This document shows, piece after piece, positions 1 through 5,509 of a stretch of 7,813 bases of DNA; position 1 is the stretch's first letter, and each line of letters begins with the position of its first letter. Under the pieces are notes generated by a model. It ran no database searches and had not been told where the DNA came from. It saw only the letters and a program-made list of their open reading frames with translations. The position numbers and the translations under genes were made by a program. Source of the stretch: Stagnihabitans sp038323315 (GTDB lineage Bacteria; Pseudomonadota; Alphaproteobacteria; Rhodobacterales; Rhodobacteraceae); contig JBBQGU010000185.1 of assembly GCA_038323315.1 (NCBI GenBank), forward strand, positions 1 to 7,813, in the 5' to 3' direction.

Positions 1-42
1 TGGATATGTCCGGGGCATCAGAAGCCAATCATGAGGATGACC

Positions 43-699
43 ATGGGCCTTCGCATCAACGATATTGCTCCCGATTTCACCGCCAATTCGACCGCCGGGG
101 AAATCAAGTTCCACGACTGGCTGGACGGCCATTATGGAATCATCTTCAGCCATCCGCGCGATTTCACCCCGGTTTGCACGACCGAGTTCGGCGCCGTCTC
201 GCAACTGGTGCCCGAGTTCAAGAAGCGCGGCACCAAGGTGCTGGGCGTTTCGGTCGATTCGGTACAGGATCATGAGAAGTGGAAACGCGATATCGAGGCT
301 TTTGGCGGTGCGCCCGCCGATTTCCCGATCATCGACGACACCAGTCTGACGGTCGCCAAGGCCTATGACATGCTGCCGGCCGAGTTTTACCTGCCGACCG
401 AAGGCCGCACCCCGGCGCATTCGGCCACGGTGCGGACGGTCTATATCATCGGACCGGACAAGAAGGTGAAGCTGACGATGACCTATCCGATGTCGGTCGG
501 TCGGAATTTCGCAGAAATTCTGCGGGCGCTGGATGCGGTGAAGATGACCGATGGCGTACCTTTGGCCACACCGGCGAACTGGCAGCCGGGTGGTGACGTC
601 ATCGTGGCCCTGGCGCTGAACAACGAGCAGGCGACCGAGCGGTTTGGGCCGTTGGATATCAAGCTGCCGTATCTGCGGTTCGCCAAGGCGCCGGTTTAG
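43..699 (+). CDS. 1-Cys peroxiredoxin, Prx6-type
   Basis: Thiol peroxidase that reduces hydrogen peroxide and alkyl hydroperoxides, expected in the cytoplasm. The active-site block SHPRDFTPVCTTE lies at residues 36-48. Peroxidatic Cys45 is the only cysteine in the 218-residue protein, so there is no internal resolving cysteine. His37, Thr42 and Arg131 (in SATVRTVYIIGP) match the catalytic-pocket residues of the Prx6 subfamily, and the motif is nearly that of human PRDX6. The length and the long C-terminal domain (about residues 140-218, with TYPMSVGRNF) also fit Prx6 rather than the shorter AhpC or BCP types. ATG 43 is preferred to the in-frame ATG codons at 31 and 37 because GAGGA at 33-37 sits 5 bases before it, and MGLRINDIAPDF is the usual family N-terminus. 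The gene is followed by an intrinsic terminator and converges with the CorA-like gene. Its promoter is outside or at the edge of the window. The reductant is not encoded here. Confidence 0.95.
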   Translation: MGLRINDIAPDFTANSTAGEIKFHDWLDGHYGIIFSHPRDFTPVCTTEFGAVSQLVPEFKKRGTKVLGVSVDSVQDHEKWKRDIEAFGGAPADFPIIDDTSLTVAKAYDMLPAEFYLPTEGRTPAHSATVRTVYIIGPDKKVKLTMTYPMSVGRNFAEILRALDAVKMTDGVPLATPANWQPGGDVIVALALNNEQATERFGPLDIKLPYLRFAKAPV

Positions 700-706
700 G
701 GCTTGC

Positions 707-734
707 AACGCCGGGCCTGAGGGTCCGGCGTTTT
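707..734 (+). terminator. Intrinsic terminator of the peroxiredoxin gene
   Basis: A near-perfect stem of about 10-11 bp (left arm 708-717, ACGCCGGGCC; loop TGAG; right arm 722-731, one G:T pair) begins 8 bases after the stop codon and runs into TTTT at 731-734. The stem is GC-rich. Read on the minus strand the hairpin is followed by only a short T run, so it is a poor terminator for the convergent CorA-like gene. Confidence 0.8.
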
Positions 735-817
735 GCAGGCAGGCGGCCTTGGAGTGTGGGCTGACAGGCCCGAAATAAGGAGACTGGACCCCAAGCCGTG
801 CGCGCAGCCTAGAAACC

Positions 818-2116
818 TTACTTCGTGGTGCGTTTGACGCGGTCGGCGCGGCGGACGACGCGGTAGGTCAAGTAGCCGATCGCGGCAGTTACGACGGCGA
901 AGGCGGTGTAGGAGATCAGTTTGGGGATGCCTTCGGTCATGGCGGTGTATTCCGACATGCCGCCCATGCCCGCGAGGATGTTCATCGGCAGGAACACCAC
1001 CGACAGCATGGTCAACTGGGTCACGCGGCGGTTCTGGTTGATGTTGATGAAACCGATGGTGGCATCCATCAGGAAGTTGATCTTGTCGAACAGAAAGGCC
1101 GTGTGGCTGTTCAGACTGTCGATGTTGCGCAAGACCTGCTTGGCGCTGGAGACGTGGTCCTTGGCCAGCACCCTGGACTGCATCAGGAAGATGATGGCGC
1201 GCTGGGTATCCATGATGTTGGCCCGGATGCGGCCATTCAGATCCTCTTCCTCGGCGATGTCGGCCAGCACCGAGGCGGCCTCCTGGTCGGTCATCGTTTC
1301 GGACAGCACATGTTTGCCGACGCGGGACAGGGTTTTGTAAATATCCTCCAGACTGTCGGCGGAATATTCGACATCCGAGCCGTAGAGGTTCAGCAGAAGG
1401 TCGAAACAGTCGTCGGCATAGCCGGGGATGGTTTCGACGCGGCGGCGTTGCAGGCGGAAGACCGGCAGATCCTCGTTGCGCAGGGAAAACAGGACGTCGC
1501 TGTGCAGGATGAACGCGACGGGGACCGAACGGGAGTGACCGCCACGGTCCAGAAGGAAGTTGGAATGCAGGTTCAGGGCGGCGTTTTCCTCGATGTGAAA
1601 GCGATTGGACACCTCCAGATCGGTTTCGTCGCCAGGGTCGGGCAGGTCCAGCTTGTAAAAGTCGCCGATATACTGGCGCTGTGCCGCAGAGGCGTTCAAC
1701 AGGTCGATCCAGACCGGCTTTTTCCCCTCCAGATCCTTGCGGGCCTTGATGGCGCTTTGGCGGATGCGCCCCCCGGTCAGTTCATAGACCGTCACCCGCG
1801 CCTCGGTCAACCTTGGGCCCGCCACATCCTCCAACCTCTCTCGCAGGTCGTCGCCCAGCTCCCACAGCACATCGGTCGAGCGGTTTGCGGGCACGCGGGG
1901 CCACAGCAGGGCGGCGTCATCGCCGGGCAGGGCCTGCAGGATTTCGACGATATCCACCACGGCCAGTTTGGCCATGAAGTTTTCCAATTCGGCCACATGC
2001 TGGCGTTCGGTGACGCTTTCGACCAGACCGGGATGGTGAGCCACGGACTGGCTTTTAACCAGCGCCTCGACCAGTTTCTGCTTGCGGAGGAGTTCGCGCA
2101 CTGAGTCCAGATACAT
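818..2116 (-). CDS. CorA-family divalent-cation transporter with N-terminal MgtE-N-like domain
   Basis: Probable inner-membrane Mg2+ (or related divalent cation) channel subunit. The 432-residue protein has three parts. Roughly residues 10-110 resemble the MgtE intracellular N domain, with helical repeats such as RQHVAELENFMAKLAVVDIV and LQALPGDDAALLW. A soluble CorA-like alpha/beta and long-helix domain follows, to about residue 365. Two C-terminal membrane segments then lie near 367-384 and 397-418, ending in a basic cytoplasmic tail (RRADRVKRTTK). The loop after TM1 reads AGMGGMSEY: where CorA and Mrs2 have GMN, this protein has Gly-Met-Ser at 386-388. ATG at 2116 is chosen because GAGGAG (2124-2129 on the complement) lies 7 bases upstream and MYLDSVRELLRKQ starts the conserved part; an in-frame ATG at 2158 would add 14 unlikely residues. 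The gene diverges from the pyruvyltransferase gene. Substrate specificity is not proven; efflux or another cation is possible. Confidence 0.85.
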   Translation of the reverse strand: MYLDSVRELLRKQKLVEALVKSQSVAHHPGLVESVTERQHVAELENFMAKLAVVDIVEILQALPGDDAALLWPRVPANRSTDVLWELGDDLRERLEDVAGPRLTEARVTVYELTGGRIRQSAIKARKDLEGKKPVWIDLLNASAAQRQYIGDFYKLDLPDPGDETDLEVSNRFHIEENAALNLHSNFLLDRGGHSRSVPVAFILHSDVLFSLRNEDLPVFRLQRRRVETIPGYADDCFDLLLNLYGSDVEYSADSLEDIYKTLSRVGKHVLSETMTDQEAASVLADIAEEEDLNGRIRANIMDTQRAIIFLMQSRVLAKDHVSSAKQVLRNIDSLNSHTAFLFDKINFLMDATIGFININQNRRVTQLTMLSVVFLPMNILAGMGGMSEYTAMTEGIPKLISYTAFAVVTAAIGYLTYRVVRRADRVKRTTK

Positions 2117-2143
2117 CGGCCATCTCCTCGGTTCTGACCCTTG

Positions 2144-2172
2144 GCTAAAGCCCGCCAAGTGCGCTGCGTCAA
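2144..2172 (-). promoter_or_regulatory. Possible sigma-70-type promoter of the CorA-like gene
   Basis: On the minus strand TTGACG (2172-2167) is followed after 17 bases by TTTAGC (2149-2144), a fair -35 and a modest -10. Transcription would start near 2137, giving a leader of about 20 bases before the ATG at 2116. The element overlaps an inverted repeat, CTTGGC/GCCAAG (2140-2145 and 2154-2159, spacer 8), that could act as an operator. Judged only by consensus and position. Confidence 0.35.
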
Positions 2173-2220
2173 GCCTAACTTTGGTCGGTGCGCGTCGGGC
2201 CCCGGTCGCAAAAAGTGCGG

Positions 2221-2249
2221 TTGTGGGCTGGGGGGCGTTCCGTTAAGTA
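2221..2249 (+). promoter_or_regulatory. Weak candidate promoter of the glycan cassette
   Basis: TTGTGG (2221-2226), a 17-base spacer and TAAGTA (2244-2249) lie about 40 bases before the chosen start of the pyruvyltransferase gene. This is the best sigma-70-like pairing seen in the plus orientation of the divergent gap, but both hexamers are poor matches. The gap 2117-2286 holds no other gene. Confidence 0.2.
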
Positions 2250-2286
2250 TTCAGTCGGCAACCTTGAAGAACGAGCGAATGCAGCG

Positions 2287-3279
2287 ATGAAAACTGCGGT
2301 ACTTTTCAACGACACCAGACCGCATTTTCATCACGGCTGTGACAGGGTGATGTCCGTACTGGAAAAGAAACTGCATCAGCGCGGCATCACTGTGGTGGCC
2401 ACCAGTGCGGTGCGTCATGATTGGTGGCTGGACGAGGCTTTGCTGCGGACGATTGCTCAATCGGACCTGCTGATCATCAATGGCGAAGGCACGCTGCATC
2501 ACGGGTCCAGACATGGCGTCAATTTGTTGCGTCTGACAACGCATGAGGCGCGTATCGGCAAACCGCTGTATCTGATCAACGCACTGTATCAGGAAAATCC
2601 GGCGTCCTGGGGTGAACAGATCAGGCTGTTTGACGGCGTCTGGGCGCGCGACAGTTGGAGCGCCAAGGAGCTTTCGACGGCGTGGGGGGCCGAGGTGGGC
2701 CATTTCGCTGATCTGACCCTGTGCGACGGCTTTGTCGAATTTGATTTTGACCGCAAGGGGATGGTGTTCGGCGACAGCGTCAAGAAGGCCATCACCCGCG
2801 AGTTGGCCCGTGTGTCGATCAAGACCAAGGGCAACACGCTGGTGCCGACGGTCCATCGCATCAAAAGTCCAAAGGGCAAGACCGGCGTCGCCGCGATCCC
2901 CCGGCTGATCTACGGCAAGATCTATCAGACGATCTGGAACGCGCGTTATCCCAACTTTGCCATGATGCCCGATCAGGACGCTTATGCCGCATTCATAGCC
3001 AGATCCGCGCTGCATGTGACCGGGCGCTTTCATGGCGCGTGCTTTTCGATCCTGACCAGGACGCCCTTCCTGACCCTGTCGTCGAATTCGTGGAAGCTGG
3101 AGGCGCTGTTGGCCGATTGCGGCTTGGCGGCAGATCGGTTGGTCGCACCGGGTGACCTTTCCAAGGCCGTCGGTCGGCGCAACTGGGGTTTTACGGCGGA
3201 GGAGATGCACAATATCGAGCGCTATGTGGCATCGTCGAACGTTGCAAGCGACCGGGCGTTCGACAGCATAGCCGCCTGA
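2287..3279 (+). CDS. Polysaccharide pyruvyltransferase family protein
   Basis: Likely cytoplasmic enzyme that transfers a pyruvyl group from phosphoenolpyruvate to a sugar of a surface polysaccharide, making an acidic ketal. The 330-residue protein has the two-lobed pattern of the PS_pyruv_trans family. The N-terminus MKTAVLFNDTRPHFHHGCDR holds the first strand and its following loop. SDLLIINGEGTLHHGS at 59-74 corresponds to the family's glycine-rich loop. TGRFHGACFSILTRTPFLTL near 245-264 carries the conserved Arg-x-His (R247, H249), and SNSWKLEALLADCGL follows, the usual C-terminal block. No signal peptide or membrane segment is seen. ATG 2287 is used because the conserved fold begins there; the frame is open back to ATG 2188, but those 33 residues look like translated leader. 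The ribosome site is weak (GAGCGA, 2273-2278). The gene lies 21 bp before the first GT29 gene, so the two probably share a transcript. The acceptor is unknown, and some family members have other transferase roles. Confidence 0.85.
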   Translation: MKTAVLFNDTRPHFHHGCDRVMSVLEKKLHQRGITVVATSAVRHDWWLDEALLRTIAQSDLLIINGEGTLHHGSRHGVNLLRLTTHEARIGKPLYLINALYQENPASWGEQIRLFDGVWARDSWSAKELSTAWGAEVGHFADLTLCDGFVEFDFDRKGMVFGDSVKKAITRELARVSIKTKGNTLVPTVHRIKSPKGKTGVAAIPRLIYGKIYQTIWNARYPNFAMMPDQDAYAAFIARSALHVTGRFHGACFSILTRTPFLTLSSNSWKLEALLADCGLAADRLVAPGDLSKAVGRRNWGFTAEEMHNIERYVASSNVASDRAFDSIAA

Positions 3280-3300
3280 TTTGCGGATGATGGAAACTGA

Positions 3301-3957
3301 ATGTATCTTTTTGACCTGATCCGGCATTTCCGCGCCGTCCGCGCCCCTGATGCCTACGGGAAGGCGTGGTTTGCCAGCCATTGCCTGACGGAGGCCGAGA
3401 TTTTTGACAGGTTGCAGGGCAAGTCGGTTGCGTTGATCGGCAACGCCCGGGCGCTGATGCAGACGCGGTTGGGGTCCGATATTGACGCGCATGACATCGT
3501 GATCCGGATCAACCATGCCCCCGGTCTGGGCACCGATGCGGCTGGGCATAAGCTGGACTGGCTGGCAACGGCGGAACGGCCCCGGATCAAAGGGATAGAG
3601 ACCGTGTTGTGGATCGGTCGCAAGGTCAGAAAGATACCTTATGACCTTATGACCTCGGGCAGGTTGTACGTGTATGGGGCGGCTTATCGCAATGGCTTGT
3701 CCGAGGGACTTGGTGCGCGGGCGTCGACCGGGATCATGACAGTGGAATTGCTGTTGCGAAGCCCTGCGGCGTCCATCGCTCTGTATGGCTTTGATTTCTA
3801 TGCCTCGCAGTCGTTGTCGGGCGACCACACCATCGAAAATACGCCGCATAACTACCATGCGGAAAAGGACTGGATCGCGGCCAAGGTCGCTCAGGAGCCG
3901 CGCTTGAAAATCGTGCCCATGCAGGTCGGCGAACCTCCTGCAACTGACTCGATTTGA
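3301..3957 (+). CDS. GT29 sialyltransferase-like glycosyltransferase (copy 1)
   Basis: Predicted inverting glycosyltransferase of the GT29 (sialyltransferase) fold, expected to use a CMP-activated acid sugar. A sialyl-motif-L-like block spans residues 42-74 (VALIGNARALMQ, then IDAHDIVIRINHAPGLG). A motif-S-like block spans 142-167 (STGIMTVELLL, then IALYGFDFY). A final H183-x4-E188 (HNYHAE) matches motif VS, whose His is catalytic in animal enzymes. The 218-residue protein lacks the N-terminal membrane anchor and stem of eukaryotic members, so it is probably cytoplasmic or peripheral. The start is firm: a stop codon (3298-3300) directly precedes ATG 3301 in frame, and a weak GGA lies 6 bases upstream. 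It sits 21 bp after the pyruvyltransferase gene and is about 75% identical to the next gene. Donor (sialic acid, another nonulosonate or Kdo) and acceptor cannot be told from sequence; no CMP-sugar synthetase is in the window. Confidence 0.8.
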   Translation: MYLFDLIRHFRAVRAPDAYGKAWFASHCLTEAEIFDRLQGKSVALIGNARALMQTRLGSDIDAHDIVIRINHAPGLGTDAAGHKLDWLATAERPRIKGIETVLWIGRKVRKIPYDLMTSGRLYVYGAAYRNGLSEGLGARASTGIMTVELLLRSPAASIALYGFDFYASQSLSGDHTIENTPHNYHAEKDWIAAKVAQEPRLKIVPMQVGEPPATDSI

Positions 3958-4142
3958 CTGCAGCGGCTTAGGTTTTGGCCCGGTGCGGCGGGCAAAACGG
4001 ATGTTGGCCTGATTTCCGCTCCGCGAACGCCCGACTTCTTTCACCCGCCCCAAAATTTGCGCGGCGAAGCAAGCCGCCAGGGCCTTACGGAACCAAACCG
4101 TCAATCGCGCGTTGATCGTGCAGACAAATATGTGTTGCCGGT
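3958..4142. other. 185-bp spacer between the GT29 paralogues, rich in inverted repeats
   Basis: No gene is supported here. It contains several inverted repeats. TTTTGGCCCG pairs with CGGGCAAAA (3973-3982 and 3989-3997, one bulged base). GCGGC pairs with GCCGC (4061-4065 and 4073-4077). TCAA...TTGA (4101-4115) surrounds CGCG. None is followed by a T tract on either strand, so they are not convincing terminators. The spacer may hold a promoter for copy 2, but no clear -35/-10 pair was seen. Confidence 0.5.
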
Positions 4143-4880
4143 ATGGTTTCACCGGCATCAGCGGGGCTAAAAACGATGTGGGCTGGCGGGTCTTCGACAT
4201 TTGGGCCAAGAACTGCACGTGACTTCGTCAAGTTGCAGACATTTGATCGCTTGCGGCATTTCTCCGCGGTCCGCGCCCCTGAAACCCATGGTAAGGATTG
4301 GTTCGGACGCCATTGTCTGACCGAAGCCGCGAACTTTGACAAGCTGTGCGGCAAAACGGTTGCGTTGGTCGGCAATGCGCGTGCGTTGATGCAGACAAGT
4401 CAGGGTCAATCCATTGACGCGCATGACATCGTTATCCGCATCAACAATGCTCCCGGTCTTGGCACCGATGCGGCGGGGTACAAGCTGGATTGGCTTGCGA
4501 CGGCCGTGTTGCCAAGGCGCCTTGCGGTTGACAGGGTATTGTGGATCGGACGCAAGGTCAGGAAGATACCCTTTGAGCTGATGACGTCCGGGCGGCTATA
4601 TGTCCATCAGGCGGCTTGTCGCAACGACTTGTCCGAGGGGCTTGGCGCGCGGGCGTCGACCGGGATCATGACGGCGGATCTGCTGTTGCGCAGTCCTGCG
4701 GCAACGATCACGCTGTATGGTTTCGATTTTTATGCATCGCGGTCGTTGTCGGGTCCACATACCATCGACAACACGCCGCATAATTACCAGGCGGAAAAGG
4801 ATTGGATCACCGCGAGGACTGCCCAAGACTCGCGTTTGCAAATTGTGCCAACACGCGTCGATACAACTGACGCAGGTTGA
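4143..4880 (+). CDS. GT29 sialyltransferase-like glycosyltransferase (copy 2)
   Basis: Paralogue of the preceding gene with the same predicted chemistry. Counted from ATG 4143 (245 residues), the motif-L block is at 72-104, motif S at 172-197 and H213-x4-E218 (HNYQAE) near the end; all key positions are kept. Differences from copy 1 cluster at 122-131 (VLPRRLAVDR here), at 154-162 (VYGAAYRNG becomes VHQAACRND), and His186 of copy 1 becomes Gln216. The start is uncertain. ATG 4143 lies in a hairpin loop and lacks a clear ribosome site. ATG 4176 is a second option. TTG 4233 aligns exactly with the start codon of copy 1 and would give 215 residues, against 218 there. The first 30 residues from 4143 have no counterpart in copy 1 and no recognisable domain. 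It may be transcribed with the upstream genes across the 185-bp spacer or from its own promoter. Acceptor and donor unknown. Confidence 0.78.
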   Translation: MVSPASAGLKTMWAGGSSTFGPRTARDFVKLQTFDRLRHFSAVRAPETHGKDWFGRHCLTEAANFDKLCGKTVALVGNARALMQTSQGQSIDAHDIVIRINNAPGLGTDAAGYKLDWLATAVLPRRLAVDRVLWIGRKVRKIPFELMTSGRLYVHQAACRNDLSEGLGARASTGIMTADLLLRSPAATITLYGFDFYASRSLSGPHTIDNTPHNYQAEKDWITARTAQDSRLQIVPTRVDTTDAG

Positions 4881-4895
4881 CGTCGACGACCTGCG
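4871..4895 (+). other. Inverted repeat at the end of GT29 copy 2
   Basis: CGCAGGT (4871-4877) pairs with ACCTGCG (4889-4895) around an 11-base loop that includes the stop codon. No T tract follows, so it is not a standard intrinsic terminator; it could stabilise the 3' end or weaken read-through. Confidence 0.4.
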
Positions 4896-4982
4896 AATGC
4901 TTGCGATGTTCGCGCGGTAGCAAACCCCGAGACCCACGCAAATGAATTCACTTGGACGGTGGCCAATACAGGATTATCGTGT

Positions 4983-4995
4983 CCCCGTAACGGGG
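4983..4995 (+). promoter_or_regulatory. Hairpin overlapping the ribosome-binding site of the small secreted protein
   Basis: CCCCG (4983-4987) and CGGGG (4991-4995) form a tight stem with a TAA loop. The G-run 4992-4996 is the only plausible Shine-Dalgarno sequence for the ATG at 5002, so folding would hide it. The function is inferred from position only. Confidence 0.4.
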
Positions 4996-5001
4996 GTGAT
5001 C

Positions 5002-5355
5002 ATGAAAATACAAGTTTTGGCGGCAATCGTAAGTTTGGCAGCGTCCGCGTCGACGGCTCGGGATCTGACCGGACATTACGCAGTCAGGGGAACCAATCTG
5101 GATGGCTCGCCGTATGGCGGTGAGGCGCAGATCACGGCGACCAGCGAACACACCTGCAAAATTGTCTGGAAAACTGGCGGTAGCACCTCAAGTGGCATTT
5201 GTATGCGTGACGGTAACGCTTTTGCGGCCGGCTACGAGTTGAACGGCAAAGTCGGATTGGTCATCTATCTGATCAAGGCCAACGGCACGCTGGATGGCAC
5301 ATGGACCGTGGCGGGCGTCAATGCCACAGGCACCGAGATTTTGACGCCAGACTGA
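5002..5355 (+). CDS. Small secreted protein of unknown function
   Basis: A 117-residue protein with a clear Sec-type signal peptide: MKIQVLAAIVSLAASASTA, with likely cleavage after STA at residue 19. The mature part (DLTGHYAVRGTNLDGSPYGG onwards) is rich in Gly, Thr and alternating hydrophobic residues, as in a small beta-sheet protein. It contains two cysteines, Cys52 (EHTCKIVW) and Cys67 (SGICMRDG), that could form a disulfide in the periplasm. Repeated G-x-W/Y patterns (LTGHYAV, LDGTWTVAG) recall small beta-barrel proteins that begin and end with such strands, but I do not recognise a named family. ATG 5002 is chosen over ATG 4942 because the signal peptide starts there and a G-rich site (4992-4996) lies 5 bases upstream. 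It follows the glycan genes in the same direction by 121 bp; co-transcription is possible but not shown. Confidence 0.72.
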   Translation: MKIQVLAAIVSLAASASTARDLTGHYAVRGTNLDGSPYGGEAQITATSEHTCKIVWKTGGSTSSGICMRDGNAFAAGYELNGKVGLVIYLIKANGTLDGTWTVAGVNATGTEILTPD

Positions 5356-5414
5356 TATTTGCGCCGGCAGGTAAGTTGATGCAGTGTCGGCATCGCCCCT
5401 GCGGCTGGGTGCAA

Positions 5415-5434
5415 GGCCAAGGTTCGGCCAAGGT
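5415..5434. repeat. Short direct repeat
   Basis: GGCCAAGGT occurs at 5415-5423 and 5426-5434, followed by the palindrome TTGCGCAA (5436-5443). It lies in the 100-bp gap between the small secreted gene and the shared terminator. Function unknown. Confidence 0.45.
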
Positions 5435-5458
5435 GTTGCGCAATGATCAAGTTTCGTT

Positions 5459-5490
5459 AAAAAAGCCCCAGCGATTCCACCGGGGCTTTT
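5459..5490. terminator. Bidirectional intrinsic terminator (pnp and glycan cassette)
   Basis: AAAAGCCCC (5461-5469) and GGGGCTTTT (5482-5490) form a perfect 9-bp stem with a 12-base loop. Read on the minus strand it follows pnp by about 20 bases and ends in six T residues (5464-5459). Read on the plus strand it ends in TTTTGTTATT and would stop transcripts leaving the secreted-protein gene. Confidence 0.88.
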
Positions 5491-5509
5491 GTTATTGATA
5501 AACCGTAGC

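Larger units (their letters stand above)
3301..4880 (+). repeat. Tandem gene duplication of the GT29 gene
   Basis: The coding regions 3301-3957 and about 4233-4880 are direct repeats in the same orientation. By hand alignment the proteins match at about 155 of 206 positions without gaps. Two DNA stretches are identical: 26 bases (3715-3740 and 4647-4672, motif S) and 20 bases (3481-3500 and 4413-4432, motif L). The spacer 3958-4232 is not repeated upstream of copy 1, so the repeat unit is essentially the gene itself. Confidence 0.85.

Noticed and set aside
758..771. GGGC...GCCC stem considered as a terminator for the CorA-like gene
   Set aside because: Only about 4-5 bp and no T tract on the minus strand; no clear terminator for that gene was found.
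1103..2104. A 333-codon plus-strand open frame opposite the CorA-like gene
   Set aside because: Gln/Gly/His-rich shadow of the transporter gene; no motif, no ribosome site.
3973..3997. Hairpin after GT29 copy 1 considered as its terminator
   Set aside because: The T run precedes and the A run follows the GC stem on both strands, so neither direction has the T tract needed for intrinsic termination.
3958..4142. Spacer between the GT29 genes considered as an insertion-sequence or gene remnant
   Set aside because: Translations in the frames examined gave no recognisable transposase or other family, and no terminal repeats or target-site duplication were seen.
2251..4218. A 655-codon open frame on the minus strand across the pyruvyltransferase gene, GT29 copy 1 and the spacer
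   Set aside because: The protein is rich in Arg, Gln and His and shows no domain pattern, while the plus-strand genes in the same DNA show clear family motifs. Long antisense frames are common in GC-rich coding DNA.
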